64,000 nt of DNA from Chara braunii. Its lineage: Eukaryota; Streptophyta; Charophyceae; Charales; Characeae. The notes under the pieces were generated by a model, which made no database searches, was not told the DNA's origin, and saw only the letters and a list, made by a program, of their open reading frames with translations. A program made the position numbers and the translations under genes. How positions within the stretch are numbered: the stretch's first letter is position 1; every line of letters starts with the position of its first letter. Below, piece after piece: positions 1 to 12,968 of the stretch. The stretch is from contig BFEA01000318.1 in NCBI GenBank assembly GCA_003427395.1, positions 1,647,014 to 1,711,013 of the forward strand, in the 5' to 3' direction.

Positions 1-1180
1 AGTTAGCGCAACACTCCTGAGTAGGCTTGCAACTGTAAAAATAATGACCACAGAACCGCCGACCATCACAGGCTCGAGCACCGGGAACACATACAACCTG
101 CTAAGAATAAAGTTGCCAACCTCCACCACTGCAGTCAGGATCCAGATGATGAATCAACACAGGAATCACAAGGACGAACATACCACTTTGATAGGACCGA
201 TTAGGGCAGTAGTGATCAGTACGATGAGAGGCAGACTACTGCGACATTGAAAGTTGTTACAGTGACAAAGCTGGCCGCTGTACTCTTCCCTCTTATTAAG
301 TACTTAACCGCCTACCCACTACTCTTCTCTATTGTCCATTCACTTTCCCTGTTTATGAAAGTCTTCTTCACACGCCCCTTATTGCATCATTGCCGGCTCT
401 CAGGGATTCCACAGCTGAGATGAGACGCTCACAGTTTGACAGTGGGGAAAGGCTTCACTTGTGAGGATAACCAATGATCGATAGAGTAAAAAGACAGTTC
501 TACGTCGCTGTATAGGCACTGTCGGACTTGATTTGACTGCAAGTATCACGCCACTACTTACAGTAGACTACTTCCTCTCACCATACTCGGTAAGACGAAT
601 GAGCTTTCTGCAAGAATCTGGCCGGATGCACCAACAAATTTTCTCTTGCAGCCAGCGCGCAGTTTCCCACTATAGTGAATCGTGCAAATCTGAATGAACC
701 CCTCGCTAGAATGCGGGAGTATGCGTTGCCCCTTTGAGTAAGAGAAAAGGTCACTCCGAATGCAAAGTCGCATTGAATCTCCTGTTTGAACACGAAAAAT
801 AACACTGCGCTGCCCTGTCATTCATACAAAGAAACAAGAAAAACTACATTCATCAATAAGATGAGCGATACATAGGCCAAAAGGTAAGTCACAAACCCCG
901 CAGCCTGGCCTCATGCTCTTCGACCACAAAGGCTGAGTGAAAACCAGGATGAATCTTCATTTGAAAGGCGGGCCAGGTACATCGCTCGTTCCCCCTCCTA
1001 TCTACCTATGCACGGGCGCCTGCAGCATACCCATTAGAGCTTCGATGAAGATCAACACTTGGAGTCAACGAATCATGATGACAAACAGTAATATGGCCGA
1101 TAATAATTTTTCCTCCTGAATATGAAAGTTGTCTGTTGCTATGAAGCCGTCCTCCTGCACGCAGCTCCCCTTCATGCTAC
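1..1180. other. No gene recognised
   Basis: Only short open frames (under 100 codons) on both strands, with no family I recognise, no RNA gene and no clear repeat. It directly precedes the hairpin-bearing tandem array. Confidence 0.4.
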
Positions 1181-1930
1181 CTATGCGCAACCATCTTCTT
1201 TTACTAACTTCCTTTTTACTGACTTTCTATTACTTCTAACTACGGAATCGGGGTCGCCAGGGCCAAAAACCCCCGATTCAAGTTTTCTTTCGCCCGTTTT
1301 CATCAAGAAAAAAGCGAGATTAACAATCTCCTTCTCGCTCCTTCCTCGTCCCCTGCCATCTCCCATCTCGGCACACGTTGCTTTCGTACTAACTCCCACA
1401 ACACTAACCTGAAAATCAGATTCACCCCACATAAACCCCCTACCTACTACCCTATTTTGCTCGATTCCATTGAGGATCGAGAGAGATATCAACTTCCCGC
1501 TCCTACCATCTCTACTTTTTACGACGCTTCCGCGCACAATCTTTCTTACTAACTTTCATTTCACTAAGTTTCTTCTAAAATTGTTATCACCATTCAAGTC
1601 GCTCGGGAAAAAAAAAATAGATCCATCCTTTCACTCGCCCGATTTGACTAAGGAATGAACGAGTTATCTACTTCCAAATCATGCTCGGCATGCTCTCCAC
1701 TATCTCCCTTCCACCATAGCTTGGCGCACTACTCTTTCTTCCAAACTCTAATTCTACTAACTTTCCTCTTAGTCGAACAACATATTCGGGGTCGCCTGCC
1801 CCGAAAACCCCGATCTAACATGTTTCCCCACTCGTCTTGATCAAGAAACGAGCGGGATATGGCTTTCCCTTCTCTGCCATATCTGCCTCTCGACATCTCT
1901 GACTTCGCCTGCATGTATCCGACACCACTT
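1181..1930. repeat. Degenerate tandem repeat with a hairpin in each unit (array A)
   Basis: About four units spaced roughly 165-200 bp. Each has a pyrimidine-rich stretch containing the phrase 'actaactt', a 'ggggtcgcc...ccccgat' phrase, and an imperfect hairpin of the type CTCGATTC-loop-GAATCGAG near 1293, 1459, 1635 and 1832. The same unit recurs at 15341-15830. Short open frames across it on both strands change frame from unit to unit, so I regard it as non-coding. It could be a satellite or the repeated part of a long LTR; the sequence does not decide. Confidence 0.6.
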
Positions 1931-3200
1931 CGCGCCTAAGTTCACCCTGCCCTTGTTGCATCCGTTCGCCCTATGCCAGACTTCACTCCAACGCAATCAC
2001 CTTGACGACTGTGGATCGATACAGCCAGTGGGGGCGACCGCTACAGCGCACGACCCAGGCTCGACAGTCGTGGTTGCTCCAGCTCCGAGATTAGTAGGAG
2101 GGCGCAAATCTGTTCCAAGCCTGCAGCGTGAGCCTCACTATGTGCTTTCCGGTACAAATCTTGGTGGTAGTAGTAAACATTCAAATGAGAACTTTGAAGA
2201 CCTAGGTGGAGAAGGTTCCACCAGCCAGTTGGGTACCCGACACGATTGCGCGCCTCCTTACTGTGCCCTGGATCACTGTTTGTCTCCCCTGGCCCGGACG
2301 GGCCTGCCCTCTCAAGCCTCTTTGCGGCAGTCGGCGGTTGGCGGATGGCGCACCCGCCGAAGGCCCCCGCCGCTAAGGTTCTACCTGCGTTGTAGGTCAA
2401 ATCACCCACTGACTCGCATGCACGTTGAATTCGTCAATTGCGGTGATGGCGACCTCGCCAACATCCCAAACACGTAGGAACTCGTAGGTCAACCCAAGGA
2501 TGCGCGCTCAAAGTCCTCAACCGTCGTGACAACCCCTACATCTGACACCTCGTCTAAGTCAAAGAACGCCGGAGTATAAAAATAATACGATAATAACTAA
2601 TAAATAATAAAATATTTTGAAATTTTTAATCATCGGAGAAATGGCGAACGAGGAAAAGGAACAGCTAGCATCGCTCCGACCTTGCTGACGGCAAAACCAA
2701 GGGGGATAGCCCCGTTGGGCCCTCAATCCTTCGGTCCCTTTGTGCTACTCTGATATCCTCACGCCGTCGCCGCTCGATCTCAATCCCTGAAGCTCTTTGA
2801 TGAAAATCCGATGCTGTAACCAATAGAGCTAGGCTCAAAGCATGTTCTAACTTTGACTGACACCTAAATAAACCGATAATGCGCGACTCGCAGACCTACT
2901 GAAACGTTTTCAAAATCACATTGTTGTCGATGTTGTCCTCCGCATGTACGCGCAAGTCACAGACAAGCACACCAATTCAGAGGCTTGATCCTTTTAATCT
3001 TAGTTTAATCAGAATTAAAAATTGGGTCGGCGATCACACTAGCTCTTCAATCATCAATAATTAAAAAGATCACGTGCGCCTTAAATCCGTGTGCCCACAC
3101 ACTCTTTAAACTAGTCTGCCATCCAGTCAACGTAAATCACGGACGCAACCGTGACTCGAGCGATGTTCTCAGACCCTAGACCACTTATTTTCTGTCATTT
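1931..3200. other. Unassigned, one open frame of 174 codons
   Basis: The + strand is open from 1953 to 2477 for 174 codons, but the product is low-complexity, matches no family I know, and an overlapping antisense frame is also open, which suggests GC-biased non-coding DNA. The remainder (2480-3200) is AT-rich with nothing recognisable. Confidence 0.35.
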
Positions 3201-3282
3201 GCAAAAACTAGGGCGGATACTCTTGTAAGGGTATTCGTGCCGACAACGCTTTCATGCAAAATCCGTTAAAATTTGTCCAAAT

Positions 3283-4020
3283 AAGGGTTGTCGGTGTTCG
3301 GGACGGGCCGAACGCCTGAACCCGAATGCCTGAACGTTCGGCACCCCCTCTCGACACGTTCGGCCGTTCGGTCGAAAATGGAAAAAAAAAAACTTCAAAA
3401 AATGTAAAAAACATATATGTTATGCAGAAGAATGAACCAAACAATATTTGCCTCAACGTTATATCCAAATTCTTTACCGAATTTGAAATAAAAATCAAAT
3501 ACTAAAAATAAATAATAATAATCAAAATCAGAAAAAATAAAACGAGAATGAAATTATTGAGTGGGCGAACACATTTTTGACATCGCCATTTTTGGCGATT
3601 TTTTATTTTGTTTTGGCTGTGACAAATGCCATGAAAATTTATGTATGTGTATCTTACATAATAAAGAATCTACAAATAAAATTTTTAAAAATAATAATTT
3701 TTTTTCATGCCCCGAAATAAAGGGGGAAAAAAAATAAAAAAAAATTAGTGAGTGGGAAAGCAAGTTTTGACACCACCATGTTTGCCGATTTTTCATTTTT
3801 TTTTGGCTGAACAGAATATCTTCAAAATTAAGGGGGACATATCTCACATCATAAAGAACTCACAAAACAAAATTCAAAAACAAATAATAATATTTAGGTG
3901 TCAAAATAAGTTTTTGCGGGGTCCGAACACCTTTAGGTTCGGGCCCTGTACGGGGACTCGAACGCCCGAACGCTTGGCGGTCAGCTTAGGGGCCTCCGTA
4001 CGTTCAGCCTGACAACCCTG
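3283..4020. mobile_element. Candidate hAT-like non-autonomous element
   Basis: The left end reads AAGGGTTGTC and the right end GACAACCCTG, so 9 bp of terminal inverted repeat match (AGGGTTGTC). Clusters of GTTCGG/CGAAC motifs sit inside both ends, the same layout as the better supported unit at 53869-61362. The flanking 8-mers (GTCCAAAT and ATCCGACA) agree at only 4 of 8 positions, so the target-site duplication is weak. No transposase frame is present. The interior contains a ~195-bp tandem dimer. Confidence 0.4.
3557..3893. repeat. Diverged ~195-bp tandem dimer
   Basis: The stretch 3557-3705 (gtgggcgaacacatttttga...) is repeated with divergence at 3753-3893 (gtgggaaagcaagttttgac...), including shared 'ttttggctg' and 'ataaagaa' phrases and A-rich tails. 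It lies within the candidate hAT-like element. No protein is conserved between units. Confidence 0.65.
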
Positions 4021-6300
4021 ATCCGACAAAAAAAATCAAAATTTTAAAAAATTTCATAAATGTCAACTGAGGAAATATGAATTGTCCAACAAACACTAAA
4101 TTCAACACACATAAACCTTCACCTTAAATAAAACCAGAAAAAAAATCAATAACACAAAAGATTAACCCCCAAACCCTAAATTTAGTTTTAGCCTCGTTGG
4201 ATAAGATATGAAAAGAAGGGGTCCCTGTTAATTGTTAGTGCATATATTATATTTGTCTCTTGTGCTAACTTAGTGAACATCTTATCATGAGTCTGCTACC
4301 ATCTTAATGTCTCATGGTTTGAGTAAACTTTGAAATATTATCAAAATAAGTGACGTTGTTATGTTCTTAAGGCTTGATAGAACATCAAGTTTATTTTTTT
4401 TATAGGTAGAGTCAACTAATTTTTTTTGTGACAATAATTTTTATATGAATTATATCTAACAATATCATTTATAATTATCATATTGCCGCACAACTCCGAT
4501 TCCATCTTGATTCACATCCGTTCAATATTCTATCAATATTATAATCCTTATCTCATACTTAGATAACCTATTTCTTCAACAGTCCATGCAATAGGGTTAT
4601 GATTGTAGTAAAATTCTTAATAAACTTTCTCCTGTAGTTAGTTAATCATAAAAAGAAATAAAATAAAGTAAGGTTCTTAGGGGTTTGTTAATCCCTGATG
4701 ACCATATTTTTTTTAATCTCCCTGACATGGTCGAGATACAACACTCTTTGTTCAGCTAACTCGCATTTATTAAAATTTAACTTAAACTTATTTCCTCTCC
4801 TCTTGGCTAGGACTTTGCTCATATGCTCCTCATGCTCCTAGAGCAATTTGTTTGAAATAAAACCACCACTCAGACTTATTTTTCATTATATAATGTATTT
4901 GTCAATAATTATTGATTAGGCTTGGGGAAAGTTTAATGCCAAAGGGTCACTGACATATGAAAAACAAATAGTACACCTACCCGATTCAAATTATGGGCAG
5001 ACAATGCATGTAAAAACACACTGCTTGCCCGAAATGTCCCGATAAAAAGAAAAATTATACTCTCCTGAATATCATTATAACCATTAGGTAAAACAACGAA
5101 AAATAAAATAAAAATAAAAAATATATTATTAATTTTAAACCCTTTGACTCTTGTCGTGAGAAACTTGAAGGAAACATTGTGGGCCTACTCACACGAACTC
5201 TATCTAAAATGTACATGACTTCATGTATGAACGAACCTGGATGCATCTGATCGTGATTACTTTCATAAATAAGTAAAATATTATAGAGCGAGTATACCAA
5301 CAAAAATCTTTATTTTTATTTTTCGTTGTTTGGTTTCGTAAAATAGTGTCGGAAAGTTTTCAAAAAAAGAATTTATCGATTTTTTTTTTTTTTTAGGAAA
5401 ACTTATTTGTTTCATAGAAATCTGTGCAACACAAATGACGATATTATGTTTCTATTTCTGATTTTCGAGTGAAATCATGACCGTCTCTGCTGTTTTCATA
5501 GTTGTGGAAGGTTTGTTGGTATGTTTGTACATAACCATAATCAGCGGGCAAGTGATTTTGCGCAGGACCGGATTTTCCATATCCGGAATTAATCCGGAAA
5601 ATTCATCCGGATTGAAAATTCCGGATAAAATTGGTTTGTCGGATATCCGGATTTGCTACCTAGGTTTTTTTAAATAAGCCCGATCTTATTTGCGACCAGA
5701 TACATTCCAGTTGATGTGACGATCCAATGAATATTAAATTAAATGAAAAACAAAAAATGATGGCAACGTATGTTTTATGTTGTGTGAGAAGATCCATGAT
5801 TATCATATTGTAGATGTGAAAAATGAGAATGAATCATTCCTTTGAACATGAGAAGATACACAACTGACATTTCTCATTTGAACATCGACTTAATTAGACG
5901 TGGTGCTCGTCTTTCATTGGTTTTTAACGAACATAAGTCTGTATTTCAAGATTTCATGAGTGTACCACTTGAGCTTGGTCCGTTGGTGAAAAACATTTTT
6001 TGTAGTTTTGTTTTTCTACTTTTTTCGAGTTTTTTGTAGGTTTGAAATTTTATTACGATTGGGCTCAATGCCTAAGGCAATACATAAGTGAAATAATACA
6101 TTTGATCCAGAATAATAGGAACATCTGACCTCAACCCTTAACCTTCAGGCTAAGCCATAGCCTTGTAGCAACCAACAAAAAAAACAAACAAAAGCTAATC
6201 TAAAAAAAAAATTTCAATTCACCCCATAATTGTTTCGATACACAAATTTCAATACATTTCGTGCATAATTTGTTATGAAAACAAAACCGCAAAACTTAAT
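4021..6300. other. AT-rich non-coding stretch
   Basis: Long A- and T-rich sequence with only short open frames and no recognisable gene. The one structured feature is the ATCCGGA motif cluster listed separately. Confidence 0.5.
5572..5661. repeat. Cluster of ATCCGGA motifs
   Basis: Within 90 bp there are at least six copies of ATCCGGA, its complement TCCGGAT or close variants, set in AT-rich DNA. I saw no convincing terminal inverted repeat or target-site duplication. The dense short motif resembles the subterminal clusters of the hAT-like elements in this window. Confidence 0.5.
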
Positions 6301-6324
6301 CAAACCATCTACTATAAAAAAAAA

Positions 6325-6640
6325 TTGAGCCAAAGCCTAACGGATAAAAACATGTTCCTCGTATGAAGAAGCCACAAAACATAACAACACGATCTACTGC
6401 AAAACCGTAAATGATAAATATAACTAGAAGTCAACGGGAAATCTTAATTCCTCGTAAAGAAAGAACACAAAACATAACCAAATAATCTACTTTTTAAAAA
6501 AAATTGAGCTAAAGCCTAACATATAAAACTTTATTTCTCATTAAAACAAACCATAAAACGTAACAACACGACCTTCTGGCAAGCCGCAAATGAGAAATTC
6601 AACCAGAACTTAATTGAAAATCCAAGTTTCTCGTGAAGAG
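6325..6640. repeat. Diverged ~180-bp tandem dimer
   Basis: A unit starting 'ttgagccaaagcctaac' at about 6325 repeats at about 6506 ('ttgagctaaagcctaac'), with shared 'cataacaacacgac', 'aaatga' and 'tttctcg' phrases. Related sequence recurs near 7700-7860. No coding potential is visible. Confidence 0.55.
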
Positions 6641-6759
6641 AAACCATCTTGAAAAATTTTAAATACCACAAGAGAAAACACACCGTAATTTATCTATGTA
6701 ATTTGCTATTTAGTAACCATTATCATGTTTCACACAATCATTTATCTTATCTATCGTCG

Positions 6760-7600
6760 AACCCGGCAAATCAATCCAGTTACCCCCACGACAAGGGTCT
6801 GTACCCACAAGCCCCAAATACAAATATAAATTTTGTGAAGTCCATTCACCTCTTCACAACTGTTTGCAGATTGCACATCTAGTCCGTATATCGACCATTA
6901 CCGAAGACACCAGCGCCCACCATGATGATCTTTTCGCAACCCACGGGACTACCCTACCACCTGCACGACAGAGGTCAAAGATCCCGCAAACCCACCCACC
7001 TTCTCGCGATTTAGGGTAACAAAATTCTACTAATTAGCATCCCCTCCTAAAGTGAGTTTCACAACCCTCCATGATAAAGTCCTAACAGAGTCGTGCTCGC
7101 CCCTCCATCTCACAAAAAATGTATGATCGTGGAAACTAAAAACGACTTGTAAAAAAAAAAAGAACCAAGAGAACCAAAAAAGTGTTCAACAAATACTAAA
7201 CCGAGAAATACTACTCTTCATGTAATTATGTGATGGACGACCAAACCTTGCACGTCCGCCCTGCCACCTGCACGACCTGTGTCGACAAGCCCCCAAATGA
7301 AGACGTAGATCCTCAAACTACACCCACCTCCCCACGATTCAGGATGAAATACATCTTTAATCCGCATTTGCTCTTTCCAAAAACATCACTGCCCCCCATG
7401 AAAATGTTTCCACAAAGCAACTTCTAATTTCTCACCATCTCACCAGGTGATGCCAAACCCAGTAGGATCATCCTACCACCCGTATAATGGGGGTCTCAGA
7501 CCTGCAAAAGTCATCCATCTCCTCGCATTTTCTGATAACCTACCCGACCACTCCGCTTCTGCTCCCTCCTAGATGACACCGCCCTCCATGATGAAGCCTA
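6760..7600. repeat. Irregular degenerate repeat block
   Basis: Four diverged blocks near 6778, 6953, 7262 and 7472 share 'ccaccygcacgac', 'ggtct' and 'cccacctcctcgcgatttaggg'-like phrases, with recurring 'ccccccatgatgaa' segments. Spacing is irregular (about 180-310 bp). No open frame is conserved between blocks. Confidence 0.4.
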
Positions 7601-7870
7601 TACGAAGCAAAACTCATACATTCATGAAATAAAAATCCTCAACTGACTGAGTGTATGTGAAGATAAAAACCCCAAAATAAATAAAAAATGTCATTACAAA
7701 AAAACGGACACGACCACAAGGAGAAATTCGACCCCAATGAACTGGGTATTTATGAAGATTAAAAAAAAAAGTAAACAGTAAAAGCCGCCATTACCAAGAG
7801 ATGGACAAGACCGCAAGAAGAAATTCCAACCAACGAAAGAACGAACCTTAAAAAGAAGAGAGAACTATGA

Positions 7871-8795
7871 TGAAGCAACTAGACAATATTGTTTAGGTTG
7901 AAACAAATTTATCTCACCAACAGACTAAAATGATTCAATATGAATGTGCGGATAATAAAATTGAAATTTAACTTCTATTTGCTCGAAAAAATTATAGTAC
8001 AACCCAATCTCCACTGCAGCATCATAGCAAGTATACTATAAGAAAACTGAACAACAACACACTCTCAACGTTAAAGTAGAACCAACCTCGATGATTCGAC
8101 TTTTTTCAGCCCCGATCTTCGCCACGATATCCGTTGTCAACAACTTCACAAATAGGTTAGACTTCTCAACATCTGTGTAAGGCCTCGTTTAAAACGGGGA
8201 AGGAGATCTTGATTCAAAACTCCAAGATTAAAAGTATGTTCTTCATAATTATAGACCAGCGGCGCCACCGCCCACTGATCCAAACTCCGTACAGGTAAAA
8301 AATTGAGTGTCAAGTATCCCCCCCAGTTTCATGCACAACACGTGTCAGTCAAACTCCTTAGCCGCACGATTAGCTATGGTCATCGCGATAGGTCAAGACC
8401 ATCGGGTGTGGCGAGCTCGATGTTAATGCCACAACCCGTTGATTTCGAGAGCTTGTGCTAAATTGCTATGCAACGCACCGCTTTCTCACCATTTATCGTT
8501 TGTTTGCTCTTTTTCTTAATCATTCTTTTCCTTTTTGTATTTGGTGAGTTGTGCCGTGGTAGATATTGGACCTTTATGGATGACAAATTTTATGCTCTGC
8601 CCTACAGGGAAAAAAAGAAACAAAACGAAACTACTTAACTTTGTTTTGTTACCTACCCAGGTTGCCCTTGTATCTTGAGCATGAAGTATGCTACATACAG
8701 GGGCTGGCTTAGTGGACAGTTTGGCTGGGATGAGTGAATTTACGACCTTATTTTTGTTTCATCTGATGGTGCAAGTCCAACACTTTAGGCTCGAT
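7871..8795. other. No gene recognised
   Basis: AT-rich, only short frames. It lies 3' (in minus-strand sense) of the Ty3 reverse-transcriptase relic and may contain further decayed parts of that element, but I cannot read any. Confidence 0.35.
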
Positions 8796-8799
8796 ATAG

Positions 8800-9560
8800 G
8801 CGGGCTCAAAGCGCTTTCATTGTAGATTATAAGCTTGATGAAATGCATTTTTTGGTCCGTCAATTTCGCTTCAGATGGAATGGTGGTTTACGTTGTCATA
8901 TAAGTACACTACAACGACCCGATCGAGCCAGTCTTTAAGTGTATTCTTCATGGAGGTTTGAAAAGTTGCAAAGACATTAATATATTGAAAGGGTATCACA
9001 ATAAATTTATAATGTTCATACCTAGTTCGAAACACTACTTTATGATAGTCCTCCTCAACCATTTCGAATTGATGACATCCCACTTTCATATTTATCTTTT
9101 AACCACCTATTCATTTTCCCGCTTAAATATCAAATACGCGTCTGTATATTCGAAAGCCAAGTGGGATTGGACTGCTGTTGCTAAATTACATCGGTGACCC
9201 GTTATATGTCTCGGGCTTTTTTCTGCACGCTGCCGATGTATGAGAAATGTACTGAAGGCTTAAGAAACATTTGCATCCGTGAAATCTGTGTAAGATATCA
9301 TCAATACATGGTAAGGGCTCCATATTTTTTTGAGTGGTGATATTTAACCTCCATGTTAATAGACACAACTCTTCTTCTTATGCAAAGGCAAAACAAGTGT
9401 CGTACATGTTGATGAATACGGCTATACCCACGCCTTACCCATTAATTCAACTGTTTGGGAAACTCTTGCAGCTCTTTTGACGACGCCATATAGAAAGACC
9501 CTTTTGGACTCATGATATCTGGTTCAATCTCTATGTTATGTTGGATTTCTCTCTTCATGA
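8800..9560 (-). pseudogene. Relic Ty3/gypsy reverse transcriptase
   Basis: Read on the minus strand from about 9560 downwards, successive frames give HNIEIEPD, KELQEFPKQL, a GKAWV...APVLF-like piece, EPLPCIDDILHR, GCHQFEMVEEDYHKVVFRTRY and VVVYLYDNV. These line up in order with the fingers and palm of Ty3/gypsy RT. The catalytic YxDD motif reads YLYD, so the first Asp of the pair is lost, and several frameshifts and stops separate the blocks. No RNase H, integrase or LTR was recognised nearby. This is an old, inactive fragment. Confidence 0.85.
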
Positions 9561-9914
9561 ATCATTTGGAGTTTTCCTCAAGGTTTGAAAACTCTTTTTA
9601 TATCATGTTGAATCTTTCTCTCCATTACTCCTTTAGGCTCTTCCTCAAGGTTTGAAAACTCTTTTAATAGTCCTACAATTTGGGATGGAGCTTCATCAAC
9701 TTTTTCTTAGCTACATTCTTTTTTCTTGAGTCTTCTCTTGGGGGTTAAGTAAGTAGTAACATAAAATTTGTTTGCCATCCGATTGAATGTTGGGGTGCTC
9801 ATGCAACATACAAATAGAGAGGATGTTTGACCAAACTCGTGGTATAGATGAACTTTCTTTCTACCATCTTTTTGGCTTAGTAACGAGTGTTCTTGCTCTT
9901 CCAATTCTAGATTT
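9561..9914. other. Unassigned, upstream of the RT relic
   Basis: On the minus strand this would be the protease/gag side of the relic. One minus frame of 65 codons (9707-9904) is open but not recognisable. There is a short direct repeat: 'cctcaaggtttgaaaactcttt' appears near 9577 and again near 9643. Confidence 0.35.
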
Positions 9915-10165
9915 GCCTGTGATATTCAACCTCACGCCCTGTGCTATCTTCTAGTTAGAGTGATTGATATGTGAAAAAAGTCCTACAAAAACAACAAGAT
10001 GGGGTGTACCAAGAATTTTTGGAAAATTGAGTGTTGAGACACAGATAGAACTGAAATCTCATGTGTCATCCCAGTTTAGCGGGAGGAGGTCATCGCAACG
10101 TGAGAAAGAAACAGGTGTGTGCAATTTTCAAACGTGTACCGAATCCAAAAAGTATCTTTGTATTT
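9915..10165. repeat. Dispersed repeat, copy 1 (partner at 28750-29010)
   Basis: About 250 bp with clear similarity to 28750-29010, including 'aaaattgagtgt', 'gagacacaga', 'gaaacaggygtg', 'caattttcaaac' and 'ccaaaaagtatcttt'. One frame keeps matching residues in both copies (WKIEC, DTD, KETGV, NFQT, SKKY), which suggests decayed transposon coding sequence. I do not recognise the family. Confidence 0.6.
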
Positions 10166-12150
10166 TCATATGGGCTACTCAACATCTTTTCAAATGGAAG
10201 GGTGGGGGCACACACTAAGGATATCTCGTTTTCGAATTAAGTATCGTCGGCGTTCACTATAAAGTTCAGAATCCAACGTGGAAGGCCGCAACCTGGTCAC
10301 ACTTTCCTTGAACTCATCCTCACCATGTTTCCGTTAGTGGAAACCCCTTTCCCGATAACGCTCAGTGAGGTGACAATCACTACAGAGAGTATTGGGCCAA
10401 TGACCGTTGTCGAACGCATCGGTCCGGCACCACACAAAACGGGGTGGGACCCTCCCGGCCGCGTCACACAGGAGTCGGTCTTATCCTCGTCGCGAATACA
10501 CATGGAGCTTCCGCAAGCCGCTCCGACCGAGTGCGCCAACCATACCTCTCGTGAGCCCTACGACAGGATAGGGCCTACGTGAGGCACAACTTACCTTTAT
10601 CTTATGGGAGCTGTCACCTCCCTTCGGTGGGCGTATCCCCGCCGAGCTACCAGTCCACAGTACGAAACCTAATCAGCTGTAATCACAGAGGTGGACCAGC
10701 CGAGGGCGTTTCTCGTTCGCAGTAGCATAGGGCGTACGAGAGGCTTTACGCCTCTATCGGACCCGTACGTGAACCGATGCCCTGCGGGGCTGAAGTCCCA
10801 AGCGCGGTTCGTCGTCGGTCGACTAAGGTGCATCCCACACACCACACATATACCACTCTAAAGAGCATAAAAATGAAAACACACACACATACACATACAT
10901 ATATAGAATGATACCGAACAAACAACGCGATATCTCTCGTAGTCCCTAAGCAGTCATCCCATTATTCTCCGATGCGGAAATCGGATAGGTGTTGCGCACG
11001 AGACTTAGTATAAAACCGCACGGATGTAGGGCTAACCTCACATCGACTTGCACTACAAGCATACGCAAGCAGTCGCAAATGATGGCGTACTATGTAGTAC
11101 CCACACTCGTGTGGTCCTCGTTAATCTCGAGGGTCGCATTGGACACTCAAGTGTCGGTTGACACGCGCCTTGAAAGGTTAATCTCTTGACGCTGGACAAC
11201 CGCCAAGTGCGGTTGAAAACCACACCCTCTTTTGCACCCTGTAGAGAGTGGGTGGTACACTGGTTCATACCTGTGGTGACAATAGTCTTTTATCGCCCTG
11301 GAGACCAACTTCATCATCCAGGGTCTGAAGAGAAATCAAGGGGTTTGACTTTGACAACTGTCACAGACTACAATGTCCAACTATAAAAATTAACATGCAA
11401 AATCAATCAATCAATAAATAAACATCCCAACACTCATATATCAAATTTGAACTCGAGACAAAATAAAAGAAGGGGAAACATAAATCCATCAGGTATTGAG
11501 ATCGTGCGTCATAGGACTGTCATTCTCACTGTCTCCAAGGTACGACTAATATACCAAGCTCCAAAATACTAACCTGCGTAAAAAACAGGTACACACAATA
11601 GCCACATTGCCATACACCAATGTGGTCAACTTTACCGTTCCCTGTAACTCACACCACTCCTCACACACTCAGACCCCAACCATAGTCTCAATTTTCATAA
11701 AATCTCATAAGTTCTTTATAATGATCATTAAAAGAAGTCCGGTTAATACCCGCAAAGAAACATATCAAATCTCAGGGCTAAGGCATCAAGCTGAGGTACA
11801 GGTGTAAGCAAAGTTATGTCGTGAGCCGACGTGTCGGCGATCTACCAACCGACCTGTTACCAATGATAACAGAAGATGATCCTCGTAGGATCAAGCTGAA
11901 ACTAGTCAAAATCTTGAATCGAATGTCCAAGGAAGGTCTATATCATAAGACAGGTCAATGCCCAAGCTAAATCATCAGTGTATGGAGAACAAATCCCCAT
12001 GACACATTCTCATTCAAGACTCTCTTGATAACCAAGCCCAAATCTATCTCTAAGTCAGTACCCAAAGAAAGGTAGACCTATGACAAAATTTCCCCCATAC
12101 AGAGTGGATTGTCAGGATCGCCACCTGTCAAAATATAATCTAACTCCTTT
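10166..12150. other. No gene recognised
   Basis: A GC-richer block (about 10240-10830) followed by AT-rich sequence, with open frames of at most 85 codons overlapping on both strands. A short CA-rich microsatellite occurs near 10873-10905. Nothing else could be named. Confidence 0.35.
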
Positions 12151-12159
12151 AAACTAAGA

Positions 12160-12710
12160 AAATTTCGGCAGCGCTTCCCGTAGGAAAATTGTATTCTCAG
12201 AATTTATACTAACTCAGATATGAAAACAAAAATAATATTTAATTATGGAAAGTCAATTTTTGTCTAACTTTCCGAATTAGTAAAAAATTGAGCAACATCT
12301 CCTTTGGAAAGGTAGACTTTCCAGATTTGTACTAAGTCAGATACGAACTTAGAAGATAGACTTGAGTTCGACTTCAAGACAAAATTCAACTGACCTCTTA
12401 GATTTGTAGAAATTTTGGCAGCGCTTCCCGTAGAGAAAGTGCTATTCCAAGATTTATACGAAGCTAAGTTTAAAATCTAAAGTGACATTGACTTTTCAAG
12501 GTCCAATTTTGTCCAGCTCCCTGAATTAACAAAAGATTGGGCAGCACTCCCTTTAGAAAAGGAGGCTTTCCAAATTTTTACTAATCCAAAAAGTTAGAAA
12601 AACTGGACCCTGAAAAAAAAACAGAATTTAACTAACTCTTTGGTTTTGTAGAAATTTCGGCAGCGCTTCCCGTAGAGAAAGTGACTTACCAAAATTTATA
12701 CAAAGCCAAG
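12160..12710. repeat. ~120-130-bp tandem repeat, five units
   Basis: The phrase GGCAGCGCTTCCCGTAG, or a diverged form of it, recurs at 12167, 12286, 12417, 12539 and 12659, each followed by a 'tttccaaaatttatac'-like segment. Spacing is 119, 131, 122 and 120 bp. Units 1, 3 and 5 resemble each other more than units 2 and 4, so the array probably grew as ~245-bp dimers. No coding frame spans it. Confidence 0.75.
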
Positions 12711-12968
12711 TATAACAAATAATCCCATAAAATGCGAGAATTGATCTAAGTAAAAAACCTTAGCCCTGAAAATGCAGAAATTGAAACTAACTCCTATAGC
12801 TCTAACACGTGGCGAACAACTAAGTAGTAGTCTCACTCAGCCACATGCAGGCCAAACCACAAAGGTGAGTACTCTCACCAACCCAAAGTTAACCTTATCA
12901 AACAATAGTTCATAGTCTTTCAATGATTTATCCCTTTATACCCAGCTTACATAGAGCATAAAACTAGA

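Noticed and set aside
1953-2477. 174-codon open frame as a possible gene
   Set aside because: No domain, low complexity, and the antisense strand is open as well, as expected of GC-biased non-coding sequence.
6110-6175. Possible fourth tRNA-like SINE head
   Set aside because: A 'GGCTTAGCC' segment exists on the minus strand but without a convincing B box at tRNA spacing.
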